Origin: Achromobacter arsenitoxydans SY8
GTDB taxonomy: Bacteria > Pseudomonadota > Gammaproteobacteria > Burkholderiales > Burkholderiaceae_B
DNA length: 64,000 bases
Direction of reading: 5' to 3'
Assembly: GCF_000236785.1 (NCBI RefSeq)
Contig: NZ_AGUF01000074.1
Location: forward strand, 124,001 to 188,000
The position numbers and the translations under genes are program-made. Position 1 is the stretch's first letter, and each line of letters begins with the position of its first letter. Below, in pieces: positions 7,716 through 16,645 of the stretch. The notes under the pieces were generated by a model. It saw nothing but the letters and a program-made list of their open reading frames with translations. It was not told the origin of the DNA and ran no database searches.

Positions 7716-10040
7716 ATGCAATTCGAGGACATTGGGCAGGCCTCGCCGGCCCGCAGCCTGATCGTGCAAGAGAGCGACTGGGCGCAGCTCACGCGCTTCG
7801 AAGCCATGCGTCTGACAACGCTGTTCCTGTCGGCGCGCCGCTTCGAGGAGAAGATTCTGCTGCTGGACAAGCTGAACCTGGTGCATGGACCGGCGCATTC
7901 AAGCATTGGCCAGGAAGGCGGCGCGGCGGGCTGCATTGCGGCGCTGCCCACCAACACCCTCATGAATGGCACGCACCGCGCGCACCATCAGTGCGTGGCG
8001 AAGGCCGTCAACGCGCTTTACGAAGACGGCATGGACCCGGCGGCCAATGGACTGAGTCCACGCATGCGCGAAGAAATCCAGGGCCTGATGCATGAGATCC
8101 TGGGCCTGAAGGATGGCTGGACGGGCGGACGCGGCGGCTCCATGCACCTGCGCCGCGAAGACCTCGGCATCATGGGAACCAACGCCATCGTGGCGGGCGG
8201 CATCCCCATCGCCTGCGGCCACGCCTTCGCCGAAAAGCAGCGCCAATCGGGCAAACTGATGGTCACCTTCTTCGGCGATGGCGCCGTGCATCAGGGCGCC
8301 ACCCATGAAGCCATGAATCTGGCGGCGCTGTATGGCCTGCCCATGATCTTCTTCCTGGAGAACAACAAGTACGCCGTGTCGATGAGCGTGGAGCAATCTA
8401 CCTTCCAGACCGAGCTGCTGACGCGTCCGCAAGGCCACGGCATCGCTGCCGTCAAGGTGGATGGCATGAATCCCTTCGCCGTCTGGCTGGCCACCCGCTG
8501 GGCGCAGGAACATATTGAACGCGAAGGTCAGCCCGCCTTCATCCTGGCCGAGGTGTACCGCTATTACCACCAAAGCTCGTCGATTCCGGGCAGCGCCTTC
8601 GGCTATCGCACGCGCGAAGAAGAAAACGCCTGGAAGGCGCGCGACCCATGGCTGTTCCTGCAGCGCGAACTGACTGGGCGGGGCATCCTTACCGCCGAAG
8701 AGCTTGCCGCCATCGACGCAACGGTGACCGACGCCGTGGATGCGGCGGCCGCGTCCTGCGTGCAAGGCGAGGGCTCGTCGGCCCGCATTCGTCCGGAACT
8801 GTGGCCCGCGGCCGCCAGCGTGGACGACAACCTGAATAGCGACATGCGCGAGTTCGACGGCTTGACCTACGTCGAAGCCGAAGACTATGCGGACGAAGAC
8901 GTGGAGCCGCTTTCCTACATCGAAGCCATGTCGCGCACCATGGGCGCGCGCATGGCCGAGGACGAGCGCATCTATGTTTTCGGCGAAGACGTGGCCAACA
9001 TGGGCGGCGGCACCGTGGGCGCCACGCGCGGCCTGACGGACACCTACGCCGGCCGGCTCATCAACACGCCCATCACCGAAAACGGCTTTTGCGGCCTTGC
9101 CACGGGGGCGGCGCTGTCGGGTCTGAAGCCGGTGGTGGAACTGATGTATAGCGACTTCTTCCTGGTGGCGGGCGATCAGCTGCTGAACCAGGCTGGCAAG
9201 ATCCGCCATCTGTTCAACGGCACGGCCAGCGTGCCGCTGGTGCTGCGCGCGCGCATTCCGGGCGCGGAAGGCTATGGATCGCAGCATTCCATGGACCCGG
9301 CGGGCGTCTTTGCGCTGTTCCCGGGCTGGCGCATCGTAGCCCCGTCCAACGCCTTCGACTATGTGGGCCTGATGAATTCGGCCCTGCGCTGCCAGGATCC
9401 GGTACTTGTGATCGAACCGCAGGAGCTGCACAAGCGCAAGACGCCCGTGCCCAAGGATTTGAACTACTACATCCCTATCGGCCGCGCCAAGCGGGTGGCG
9501 CAGGGCGATCAGATCACGCTGTTGACGACGCTGAGCATGGTGGAGCGCTGCGTGCAGGTGGCAAAAGAGTTGGGCGTGCGCGCCGACATCATCGACCTGC
9601 GCACCTTGTCGCAGCGGGATATCGACTACGACACGATAGGCGAGTCCGTCATGAAGACGGGCCGGGTGGCCATTGTGGAACAGACGACCCGCGGCGCGAG
9701 CCTGGGCGCCTTGATCGCGGATGAGATCCAGCGCCGCTTCTTCGATTATCTGGATCAGCCCGTACAACGGGTGACCGGGCGCTGGGCCCCGCCCACGGTG
9801 TCGCAGGCGCTGGAGCGCGCGGCGTTGGCGGGTGAGGACGATATCCGGTCGCTGCTTGCCGCCATGCTCCAGGAAAGCGGGCTGACCGCCGTCGCACCTG
9901 ATGGCGCGCAAACCCCGCGCCCGGCGCAGGCCGCCGCTGCTGCGCCTGCGGCACATGCCGGTCAAGCCAGGCACGGCGCGCCATCCATGCAACCCGCAGT
10001 CTCCACGCATCAAGGAAACGTCCATGCCCTGCGCGCTTGA
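7716..10040 (+). CDS. Thiamine-diphosphate 2-oxoacid/acetoin-type dehydrogenase, fused E1 alpha-beta
   Basis: A 774-residue single chain with both E1 subunits. ATG 7716 follows AGGAGGAG and gives a normal start. The alpha half (to about residue 350) has the ThDP motif, from FFGDGAVHQGATHE (about residue 186) to LENNKYAVS, and the GGSMHL segment. The beta half begins near residue 397 (LSYIEAMSRTMG) with VFGEDVANMGGG and ITENGFCGLATGAAL, followed by the C-terminal transketolase-like domain (IIDLRTLSQRDID, VAIVEQTTRG). Alpha and beta are separate genes in acetoin (AcoA/AcoB) and branched-chain complexes. The E2 partner lies two genes downstream; no E3 gene is in the window. The substrate could be acetoin, another alpha-hydroxyketone or a 2-oxoacid. 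About 40 extra Ala/Pro-rich residues end the protein. Confidence 0.9.
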   Translation: MQFEDIGQASPARSLIVQESDWAQLTRFEAMRLTTLFLSARRFEEKILLLDKLNLVHGPAHSSIGQEGGAAGCIAALPTNTLMNGTHRAHHQCVAKAVNALYEDGMDPAANGLSPRMREEIQGLMHEILGLKDGWTGGRGGSMHLRREDLGIMGTNAIVAGGIPIACGHAFAEKQRQSGKLMVTFFGDGAVHQGATHEAMNLAALYGLPMIFFLENNKYAVSMSVEQSTFQTELLTRPQGHGIAAVKVDGMNPFAVWLATRWAQEHIEREGQPAFILAEVYRYYHQSSSIPGSAFGYRTREEENAWKARDPWLFLQRELTGRGILTAEELAAIDATVTDAVDAAAASCVQGEGSSARIRPELWPAAASVDDNLNSDMREFDGLTYVEAEDYADEDVEPLSYIEAMSRTMGARMAEDERIYVFGEDVANMGGGTVGATRGLTDTYAGRLINTPITENGFCGLATGAALSGLKPVVELMYSDFFLVAGDQLLNQAGKIRHLFNGTASVPLVLRARIPGAEGYGSQHSMDPAGVFALFPGWRIVAPSNAFDYVGLMNSALRCQDPVLVIEPQELHKRKTPVPKDLNYYIPIGRAKRVAQGDQITLLTTLSMVERCVQVAKELGVRADIIDLRTLSQRDIDYDTIGESVMKTGRVAIVEQTTRGASLGALIADEIQRRFFDYLDQPVQRVTGRWAPPTVSQALERAALAGEDDIRSLLAAMLQESGLTAVAPDGAQTPRPAQAAAAAPAAHAGQARHGAPSMQPAVSTHQGNVHALRA

Positions 10041-10746
10041 AGGCAAGACCATTCTGATCACGGGCGCCGCCGGGGGCATCGGCAGCGAAACCGCGCGCGT
10101 GTGCGCCGAGCAGGGCGCATCGCTGGTACTGGCGGACCGCGAAGCGCCCGAGGCGCTGGCCGCCGAACTGCGCCAGCAGGGCGTAAATGCGCGCGCGCTG
10201 GCTTTCGACGTGACCGATCGCGCCGCCGCCGAAGCGGCCGTGGCCGGCATCGAGCGGCTCGACGCCTTGGTCGCCAACGCGGGCTATTGCCCTTGGGACG
10301 ACTGGAATGCCGAAGGATGGGACCACGTTTTCCACCAGGTTATCGACATCAATCTTCTGGGCGTCATGCACCTGACCCGCGCGGCCCTGGCCAAGATGGC
10401 GGAAGCGGGCGCAGGCCGCATGGTGCTCGTGTCTTCGGTGGCGGCGCGCATGGGGGGGCTGGCGGCCAGCCCGCACTACGTTGCGGCCAAGGGCGGCACG
10501 CATGCGTTTGTGAAATGGCTGGCGCGCAAGGCGGCGGAATCGGGCGTGACGGTGAACAGCGTGGCGCCTGGCGCCACCGATACCGGCATGACGCAGGGCG
10601 CCCCGTTGGATGCGAATAGAATTCCCCTGCGACGCATGGCCCAGCCCCGCGAGATCGCCTTGCCCATCGCGTTCTTGTGTTCGGATGGCGCAAGCTACAT
10701 ATGCGGCGCCACGCTGGACGTGAACGGTGGCGTCTACATGACATAG
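10024..10746 (+). CDS. SDR-family oxidoreductase
   Basis: A 240-residue short-chain dehydrogenase. I chose ATG 10024 because it gives a normal SDR N-terminus (LEGKTILITGAAGGIGSE). It overlaps the end of the E1 fusion by 17 bases, implying coupled translation. The Rossmann motif TGAAGGIG is at about residues 13-20, VANAGYCP replaces NNAG, and the catalytic Ser/Tyr/Lys are in VSSVAA and HYVAAKGG. The C-terminus CGATLDVNGGVYMT is typical of the family. It is a second, clearly different SDR in the same operon. A role in redox cycling of the substrate or product of the E1-E2 complex is inferred from position only. Confidence 0.86.
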   Translation: MPCALEGKTILITGAAGGIGSETARVCAEQGASLVLADREAPEALAAELRQQGVNARALAFDVTDRAAAEAAVAGIERLDALVANAGYCPWDDWNAEGWDHVFHQVIDINLLGVMHLTRAALAKMAEAGAGRMVLVSSVAARMGGLAASPHYVAAKGGTHAFVKWLARKAAESGVTVNSVAPGATDTGMTQGAPLDANRIPLRRMAQPREIALPIAFLCSDGASYICGATLDVNGGVYMT

Positions 10747-10756
10747 GCGTACACAG

Positions 10757-11458
10757 ATGGACAACTCTATCCTGGAAGGTCTGCTGGAAAAGCAGGAACG
10801 CGTCACCGTCGCGGACCAGATCTATCAACGCACGCGCGCGCTCTTGATGAGCGGCGCGGTGCCGCCCGGCGAAAAGGTCACGCTGCGCGGCCTGGCCGCG
10901 GCGCTGAACACCAGCCCGATGCCGGTGCGCGAAGCCGTGAACAAGCTGGTGGCCGAGGGTGCGCTGGAGATGCTGCCCAGCCGGGGCGTGCGCGTGCCCA
11001 AGCCCAGCCTGCCGAAGTTCCGCGAGATCGTGCGTATCCGCTGCTGTCTGGAAGGCTTTGCCGCGGAGCAGGCGGTGAAGGTCATTGATGACGCGACCGT
11101 GACGCGCATTGAACGCTACGCGCAGGAGTTCGACAAGCTGGGGCATCAGCGCAAGATTGATGCGCTCAAGACAATAGACGCGAACCGCAATCTGCATTTC
11201 ACGCTGTACGAGGCGGCGGGCATGCCGCTTCTGGTCACGATGATCGAGAACATCTGGCTCCAGATCGCGCCGCTGTTTTCCTTGAGCATGAGCAGCAAGG
11301 AACGCAAGTCGGAAAGCTGGGAGTCATTCGACCATCACGACCATCTGCTGCAAGCGCTGCGCCGCCGTGACGCCGGGGGAGCGCGCGATGCGGTGGTGGC
11401 GGACATTTCGGATGCGGCGGCGTTTATCGAAAAGACGGGAAACCTAACCCACACCTGA
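10757..11458 (+). CDS. GntR-family transcriptional regulator, FCD (FadR-like) class
   Basis: A 233-residue regulator. The N-terminal winged helix covers residues 15-80 (VADQIYQRTRALLMSG, then LRGLAAALNTSPMPVREAVN, EMLPSRGVRVP). The C-terminal all-helical FCD domain has the metal/ligand-site pattern RCCLEGFAAE, NRNLHFTLYEAAG and DHHDHLLQALRRRD. The gene sits between the fused E1 and E2 genes, 10 bases after the SDR stop and 12 before E2, so it is cotranscribed with the enzymes it presumably controls. The operon promoter at 6700-6728 carries a palindrome (TGTGATCACA) on its start site, a plausible operator. FCD regulators usually bind small carboxylates. Confidence 0.88.
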   Translation: MDNSILEGLLEKQERVTVADQIYQRTRALLMSGAVPPGEKVTLRGLAAALNTSPMPVREAVNKLVAEGALEMLPSRGVRVPKPSLPKFREIVRIRCCLEGFAAEQAVKVIDDATVTRIERYAQEFDKLGHQRKIDALKTIDANRNLHFTLYEAAGMPLLVTMIENIWLQIAPLFSLSMSSKERKSESWESFDHHDHLLQALRRRDAGGARDAVVADISDAAAFIEKTGNLTHT

Positions 11459-11470
11459 GGCGAGTGAGAC

Positions 11471-12727
11471 ATGGATATCGAGGTCGTGATGCCCGCGATT
11501 GGCGCCGGCACGACGCAGGGAAAAATTCTTCAGTGGCTCAAGCAGTCCGGCGATACGGTCAAGGTGGGCGATGTCCTGGCCGAGATCGAGACGGACAAGG
11601 CTGTCATTGAACTGGAGGCGGTGGACAACGGTGTGCTGGATCGCATCCATGTCGAGGCGGGCGACACCGAGGTTCCGGTCGGCGACGTGATCGCGACGCT
11701 GCTGCGTGACGCAGGGCATGCGCCCACGGCCGCGACGGCCGCCGTGCCTGCCGCGACCCCGGCTGACACGGCTTCGCCTGCCGCTTCTGCGCCTGCCATG
11801 CCTGGCCCTGCTGCAGTTGCCGCAGCGGCGGCGCAGCCCTCGCATCGTCTCTTTGCCAGCCCGTCCGCCCGGCGCCTGGCGCGCCTCATGGGCGTGGACT
11901 TGAACACGCTTAGGGGCAGCGGCCCGAACGGCCGTATCGTGCGCGTGGACATCGAACACGCGGCGGATCGCACCCGTGATTGCCCGCCTGCGCCCGCCTC
12001 CGATACCCGGCTGCCCGAACCGGGCGCAGCGCTGACCCCTCACACCCCCATGCGCGCCACGATCGCGCGCCGCCTGGTGCAATCCAAACAGCAGATCCCG
12101 CACTTCTACCTGTCGGTGGACTGCCGCATGGACGCCATGATGGCGGCGCGCGCCGCGCTCAACGGCAGCGTGGAATCCATCACCCCTCCCGGTGCAGCCC
12201 CGCAGCGCTACTCGCTGAATGACCTGCTGCTGCTCGCCGCGGCGCGCGCCGCGCTGCGCGTGCCGGAGATCAACGCTCAATGGACCGACGACGGCGTGCT
12301 GCGCCAGGATCAGGTGGACATCTGCGTCGCCGTTGCGCTGGACGCCGGCCTCATCACCCCCATTCTGCGCAACGCCGCTGCGCTCGGCCTATCCGCGCTG
12401 TCCGCGCAGGTGCGCCAGCTGACGGCGCAGGCGCGCGCCGGGCGGCTGCGGCCCGAGCAATACGAAGGCGGCAGCCTGACCGTGTCCAACCTTGGCATGC
12501 ACGGCGTGAAGTCCTTTGCCGCCATCATCAACCCGCCGCAGTCCGTCATCCTGGCGGCGGGCGCCGTCACCCGCCAGCCGGTGGTGGAAGGCGACGCGCT
12601 GGCCATCGGCCATGTGATGAACCTGACGCTGTCGGCGGACCACCGCGTCGTGGACGGCGCCGTGGGCGCGCGCTTCCTGAAGGAAGTCCGGCATTTTCTG
12701 GAGCATCCCATCGAATTGATTCTCTAA
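11471..12727 (+). CDS. Dihydrolipoamide acyltransferase (E2) of a 2-oxoacid/acetoin dehydrogenase complex
   Basis: A 418-residue E2 with a single lipoyl domain (residues 1-78, lipoyl Lys in EIETDKAVIEL), an Ala/Pro-rich linker, a peripheral subunit-binding domain near residues 128-165 (FASPSARRLARLMGVD, GPNGRIVRVDIE), a second linker and the catalytic domain (PHFYLSVDC, VSNLGMHGVKSF, and the catalytic His in DHRVVDGAVGARFL near the C-terminus). The domain order is that of AcoC or branched-chain E2. It would transfer the acyl group made by the fused E1 to CoA. E3 must be supplied from elsewhere in the genome, because no lipoamide dehydrogenase is present in the window. Confidence 0.93.
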   Translation: MDIEVVMPAIGAGTTQGKILQWLKQSGDTVKVGDVLAEIETDKAVIELEAVDNGVLDRIHVEAGDTEVPVGDVIATLLRDAGHAPTAATAAVPAATPADTASPAASAPAMPGPAAVAAAAAQPSHRLFASPSARRLARLMGVDLNTLRGSGPNGRIVRVDIEHAADRTRDCPPAPASDTRLPEPGAALTPHTPMRATIARRLVQSKQQIPHFYLSVDCRMDAMMAARAALNGSVESITPPGAAPQRYSLNDLLLLAAARAALRVPEINAQWTDDGVLRQDQVDICVAVALDAGLITPILRNAAALGLSALSAQVRQLTAQARAGRLRPEQYEGGSLTVSNLGMHGVKSFAAIINPPQSVILAAGAVTRQPVVEGDALAIGHVMNLTLSADHRVVDGAVGARFLKEVRHFLEHPIELIL

Positions 12728-12862
12728 CGGGTTGAGGTGTCGTGGAAGGTGGTTCTTGGCAGTGTCCACATCCGCAACCCGCAGGGTGGACCGCGAACGG
12801 CGCACAGACCGATGGCGGCAGGTAAGTCGAAGCACCATTACATAAAGTCTGGAGACAAAACA

Positions 12863-14059
12863 ATGACCAAGCAGAATCCGCTTTCTCGCATTGCGTGCGC
12901 CGCCGCCCTGGCGGTTGTCGTGCAGGGCGCCTGGGCGCAGAGCGACATCAAGATCGGATACAACAGCGACATGTCCGCCAGCGGTTCGGCCGACTTCGGC
13001 GTGTCGGCGCTGTCGGGCGCGCGCCAGGCAGCCGAAGAGATCAACGCCGCGGGCGGCGTGCTGGGCAGAAAGATCGTCATCGTGCCGCGCGACGACGTGG
13101 GATCGCCGCCCAAGTCCATCCAGAACGCCAACGAACTCGTGGACAACGAGAAGGTCGTGGCGATGCTGGGCGGGGTCAACTCGGGCAATATGCTGGCCTG
13201 GCTGCACATCGTGCAGCAAAAGAAGATTCCGACGATTTCGCCGTCAGCCACCGCTACCGAAATCACCAACCGCTACAGCAAGGAACCGGCCAACTACATT
13301 TACCGCGTCTCCATGCGGGACCTGGACCAGATCACCTTGCTGGCCGCCTACGCGGCGCGCGCCACCAAGAACAAGAAGGTCGCCATCATCGCCGACACCA
13401 CGGGTTACGGCCAGCAAGGCGCCAAGGACGCGGCGGCTGTGTTGCAGCTGCATGGCATCACGCCGGTGGCGAACGAAAAGTTCGGTCCCAAGGACACGGA
13501 CATGAGCTCGCAGCTGAACAAGATCAAGGCTTCGGGCGCGGACACGCTCATCGTCTACGCGCTGGCCGACTCCAACGGCCACCTGATGCGCAGCCAGGAA
13601 AAGATCGGCTACTACCCGACCACGCTGGGCTCCTGGGCGAACTTGAGCCCCCCGTTCCTGCGCATCGCCGGCCCGGAGCTGGCAAAAAAGATGATCTTCT
13701 CGGCCTCTATCACGGAGGATTCCACGCCGCAGTCCAAGGCGCTGTACGACACCATCATGAAGAAGGAGGGCAAGCTGCCCACCTATGTGTTCGCGGCGCA
13801 CGCCTATGACTCGGTGAAGATCCTGGCGGCCGCAATGACGCAAGCGAAGTCCACCGACGGCGAGAAGGTGCAGCAGGCGCTGGACAACCTGGGCAAGGTG
13901 GACGGCGTGATCAAGAGCTACGCGCCCGCGTTTGCCAAGGCCAACCACGAGGCGCTGTCGTACAAGGACTTCCGGCTGGTGCGCTGGGTGGACGGCAAGG
14001 TGGTGTCGGTGGACGACACCATCACGCAGGCGATCAAACCCGAAGATCTGAAGCAGTAA
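12863..14059 (+). CDS. Branched-chain-amino-acid-type ABC binding protein (copy 1)
   Basis: A 398-residue periplasmic binding protein of the LivJ-like family. ATG 12863 follows GGAG by eight bases and gives a signal peptide ending in VVVQGAWAQS. The mature part starts DIKIGYNSDMSASGSADFG and has the two-lobe Liv-type fold with segments GGVNSGNMLAWLHIVQQKK and IADTTGYGQQGAKDA. By eye it is about three quarters identical to the binding protein at 18322-19524, so the two are recent duplicates. It is separated from the matching permease genes by a LysR gene and two dehydrogenases, and lies 135 bases after the E2 gene with no obvious terminator between. Ligand unknown; probably not a simple amino acid, given the oxidising enzymes beside it. 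Confidence 0.88.
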   Translation: MTKQNPLSRIACAAALAVVVQGAWAQSDIKIGYNSDMSASGSADFGVSALSGARQAAEEINAAGGVLGRKIVIVPRDDVGSPPKSIQNANELVDNEKVVAMLGGVNSGNMLAWLHIVQQKKIPTISPSATATEITNRYSKEPANYIYRVSMRDLDQITLLAAYAARATKNKKVAIIADTTGYGQQGAKDAAAVLQLHGITPVANEKFGPKDTDMSSQLNKIKASGADTLIVYALADSNGHLMRSQEKIGYYPTTLGSWANLSPPFLRIAGPELAKKMIFSASITEDSTPQSKALYDTIMKKEGKLPTYVFAAHAYDSVKILAAAMTQAKSTDGEKVQQALDNLGKVDGVIKSYAPAFAKANHEALSYKDFRLVRWVDGKVVSVDDTITQAIKPEDLKQ

Positions 14060-14084
14060 GCCGCGAGCCGCGGGCCAGGCCGTT

Positions 14085-14975
14085 TCAGGTCTGGCCTCGG
14101 CCCAGGTGGTTGACGAAGAGCTTGGCGGCGGTGGGCAGCGAATCGAACGAACGCACGCAAATCTGTATCTTGCGGCGCGCCCAGGGTTCGGCCAACGGGA
14201 TGATGCGCAGGTCGAACATCACCGAGTAGCGGCGAGCGATGTCCAGCGGCAGCACGCCTATGCCCAGCCCGGAGTTCACCATGAAGCACAGCGCGTCAAA
14301 GCCGGTGACCTGCACCTTGAGGCGGATATTGCGCTTTTCGAAGTCGGCGGCGGCGGACAGGATGCCGTTGATGGCGCTGCCGCGATGCAGCCCGATGAAG
14401 TCATGATCCAGCGCGTCGGCGAAGCGAAATCCGGCCCGGTCCTGCAGCGGGTGATCGGCGGGCACCACCAGCGCCAGCGTGTCTTCGCGGTAGGGCCGGA
14501 TCTCGACGTCGGCTTCAGGAGAATCGCCCGAGAAGATGCCCACGTCCGCCGCGTTCTCGGCTACCGACTTGATGATGCTGGACGTGATCTTCTCTTCCAG
14601 GTCCACCTGCACGTTGGGGTAATCATTCAGGAACAGCTTGATGTCTTGCGGCAGGAACTGCGTGATGGCGGAGATGTTGGCGTAGACGCGGATGAAGCCG
14701 CGCAGGCCGCGCGAGTAGTCGCGCATCTGCACGGCAACTTCGTCCAGCTCATGCAGCGCGCGCCGCGCCATGGTGGATAGCGCGATGCCCGCCGGCGTGG
14801 GATGGATGCCCTTGTTGGTGCGGATCAGCAGCCGGATCTTCAGATTTTCTTCCAGCTCGCTGATGCGTTTGCTGATGGCGGCGGCGGCGATGTGCTCGTG
14901 TTCGGCCGCGGCGGCGATGGTGCCTTGTTCGACCACGCTGATGAATAGCTTGAGGGAGGTGGGGTCTAAACGCAT
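14085..14975 (-). CDS. LysR-family transcriptional regulator
   Basis: A 296-residue LysR regulator. The start is set by MRLDPTSLKLFISVVEQGT, the usual LysR N-terminus. Residues 15-65 form the winged helix (IAAAAEHEHIAAAAISKRISELEENLKIRLLIRT) and the rest is the substrate-sensing domain (LALVVPADHPLQ, GLGIGVLPLDIA). The reading frame stays open far upstream antisense to the dehydrogenase, but that part is a shadow. It is divergent from the aldehyde dehydrogenase gene across 183 bases containing an 8-bp inverted repeat. It is the likely regulator of the dehydrogenase/transport cluster and perhaps of the binding protein on its other side, with which it converges. Confidence 0.9.
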   Translation of the reverse strand: MRLDPTSLKLFISVVEQGTIAAAAEHEHIAAAAISKRISELEENLKIRLLIRTNKGIHPTPAGIALSTMARRALHELDEVAVQMRDYSRGLRGFIRVYANISAITQFLPQDIKLFLNDYPNVQVDLEEKITSSIIKSVAENAADVGIFSGDSPEADVEIRPYREDTLALVVPADHPLQDRAGFRFADALDHDFIGLHRGSAINGILSAAADFEKRNIRLKVQVTGFDALCFMVNSGLGIGVLPLDIARRYSVMFDLRIIPLAEPWARRKIQICVRSFDSLPTAAKLFVNHLGRGQT

Positions 14976-15026
14976 GGCGGCAAGCAAGGGCGGACAGGAC
15001 GCGTCATTGTAGCCACGCCCGCGCTT

Positions 15027-15047
15027 GCCATCGCGGTTGGCGATGGC
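15027..15047. promoter_or_regulatory. Inverted repeat in the LysR/aldehyde-dehydrogenase intergenic region
   Basis: GCCATCGC (15027-15034) and its exact complement GCGATGGC (15040-15047) flank GGTTG. The repeat lies 52 bases from the LysR start and about 112 from the dehydrogenase start, where a LysR recognition site would be expected. It could equally be a chance hairpin in GC-rich DNA. Confidence 0.4.
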
Positions 15048-15158
15048 GGCATCGTTAATGACTGCTATTGGGGACGGCAAGGCCAGGGCTATCCTCACGA
15101 AAAATAGTGACCGGCCAACGTGCGCGGCCGGCACAAGAATGATGGATGGAGCAAGACA

Positions 15159-16628
15159 ATGAATTTGCAGAACAGCCAGCTGCTGCGGCAGCAGGCGTAC
15201 ATTGGCGGCGCCTGGTGCGACGCCGACAGCCGCGCCACCATCACGGTGCGCAACCCTTTCGACGGCAGCGTGCTGGGCACTGTGCCCAATCTTGGTCAGG
15301 CCGAAACCGCCCGCGCCATCGCGGCAGCCGATGCCGCGCTGCCGGAATGGCGCGCCAGGACGGGCAAGGAACGCGGCGCCATCCTGCGCCGCTGGCACGC
15401 CCTGATCGAAGCCCATAGCGACGACCTGGCTTTGCTGCTGACGCTGGAGCAGGGCAAGCCGCTGGCCGAAGCGCGCGGCGAGCTGAACTACGCGCTGTCC
15501 TTTGTGGAATGGTTCGCCGAGGAAGCCAAGCGCGTCTATGGCGATGTGCTGCCTACGCCGCGCGGCGACCAGCGCATGCTGGCCATCCGCCAGCCGGTGG
15601 GCGTGTGCGCGGCCATCATCGCGTGGAATTTCCCGTCGGCGCTGGTGACCCGCAAGGTCAGCCCGGCGCTGGCCGCCGGCTGCACAGTTGTGCTCAAGCC
15701 CTCGGAACTGACGCCCTTCACGGCGCTGGCGCTGGCCTGGCTGGGCGAGCAGGCCGGTATTCCGCCCGGCGTGCTGAACGTGGTCATCGGCGACCCGGCG
15801 CCCATAGGCACGGAATTGACGCAGAATCCCACCGTGCGCAAGCTGACCTTCACCGGGTCCACGCAGACGGGCCGGCTGCTGATGCAGCAAAGCGCGTCCA
15901 ACATCAAGAAGCTGTCGCTGGAGCTGGGCGGCAACGCGCCCTTCATCGTGTTTGAAGACGCCGACCTGGACGAGGCGGTGGCCGGGCTGGTGCTGTCCAA
16001 GTTCCGCAATGCGGGCCAGACCTGCGTTTGCGCCAACCGCGTGTATGTGCACGCCAGCGTGGCGGAGGCCTTCAATGACAAACTGCTGGCCGAAATCCGC
16101 CGCATGAAAGTGGGCGGCGGGCTGGAAGCGGGCGTTACGCAAGGCCCGCTGATCGACCAGCGCGCCGTGGACAAGGTGACGCGGCTGGTGGCCGACGCCA
16201 CCGCGCACGGCGCCTCGCTGCTGGCCGGCGGCAAGCTGCGCGAAGCCGGCACGCTGCTGTATGAACCGACCTTGCTCACGGGGATTACCGACGCCATGGA
16301 ACTGGCGCACGAAGAGATCTTCGGGCCGGTGGTGGGCATCAGCACCTTTGAGTCCGAAGCGGCGGTGCTGGCACGGGCCAACGACAGCGCATCGGGCCTG
16401 GCCGCGTACTTCTACACGGCCAACCTGGAGCGCGTGTGGCGCGTGATGGAAGCGCTGGAATACGGCATCGTGGGTGTGAACACGGGCGCGGTCTCCAACG
16501 AGGTCGGCCCCTTTGGCGGCGTCAAGGAATCGGGCGTGGGCCGTGAGGGTTCCAAGTACGGCATCGAAGAGTTCCTAGAAATCAAATACGTGTGCCTGGC
16601 CGGCAAGTCGTTCAAAGCGCCGCGCTAA
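15159..16628 (+). CDS. NAD(P)-dependent aldehyde dehydrogenase (succinate-semialdehyde-dehydrogenase type)
   Basis: A 489-residue aldehyde dehydrogenase closest in pattern to GabD-type succinate-semialdehyde dehydrogenases. ATG 15159 was preferred over an upstream GTG because a GGAG-like site precedes it. Visible motifs are IIAWNFPSALVTRKVSPAL (cofactor strand), LKPSELTP, the catalytic Glu in LELGGNAPF (about residue 256) and the catalytic Cys in NAGQTCVCANR (about residue 290). The C-terminal FGGVKESGVGREGSKYGI is typical. The GMC alcohol dehydrogenase gene begins 17 bases downstream, so the two are expected to work in series: alcohol to aldehyde to acid. Annotation pipelines would call it SSADH; in this context the true substrate may be another semialdehyde, such as mevaldate. 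Confidence 0.9.
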   Translation: MNLQNSQLLRQQAYIGGAWCDADSRATITVRNPFDGSVLGTVPNLGQAETARAIAAADAALPEWRARTGKERGAILRRWHALIEAHSDDLALLLTLEQGKPLAEARGELNYALSFVEWFAEEAKRVYGDVLPTPRGDQRMLAIRQPVGVCAAIIAWNFPSALVTRKVSPALAAGCTVVLKPSELTPFTALALAWLGEQAGIPPGVLNVVIGDPAPIGTELTQNPTVRKLTFTGSTQTGRLLMQQSASNIKKLSLELGGNAPFIVFEDADLDEAVAGLVLSKFRNAGQTCVCANRVYVHASVAEAFNDKLLAEIRRMKVGGGLEAGVTQGPLIDQRAVDKVTRLVADATAHGASLLAGGKLREAGTLLYEPTLLTGITDAMELAHEEIFGPVVGISTFESEAAVLARANDSASGLAAYFYTANLERVWRVMEALEYGIVGVNTGAVSNEVGPFGGVKESGVGREGSKYGIEEFLEIKYVCLAGKSFKAPR

Positions 16629-16645
16629 GCCACCGGATTCCAGTC

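Noticed and set aside
7899-10277. 792-codon open frame on the minus strand
   Set aside because: Antisense to the fused E1 gene, His/Arg/Gly-rich composition typical of a shadow frame.
6799-12727. Standard acetoin (aco) operon
   Set aside because: No acoX, no E3 and no sigma54-type AcoR; fused E1 and an internal GntR regulator differ from it, so only an acetoin-like assignment is kept.
14976-16310. Upstream extension of the LysR frame on the minus strand
   Set aside because: The LysR N-terminus at 14975 is clear; the extension lies antisense to the aldehyde dehydrogenase.
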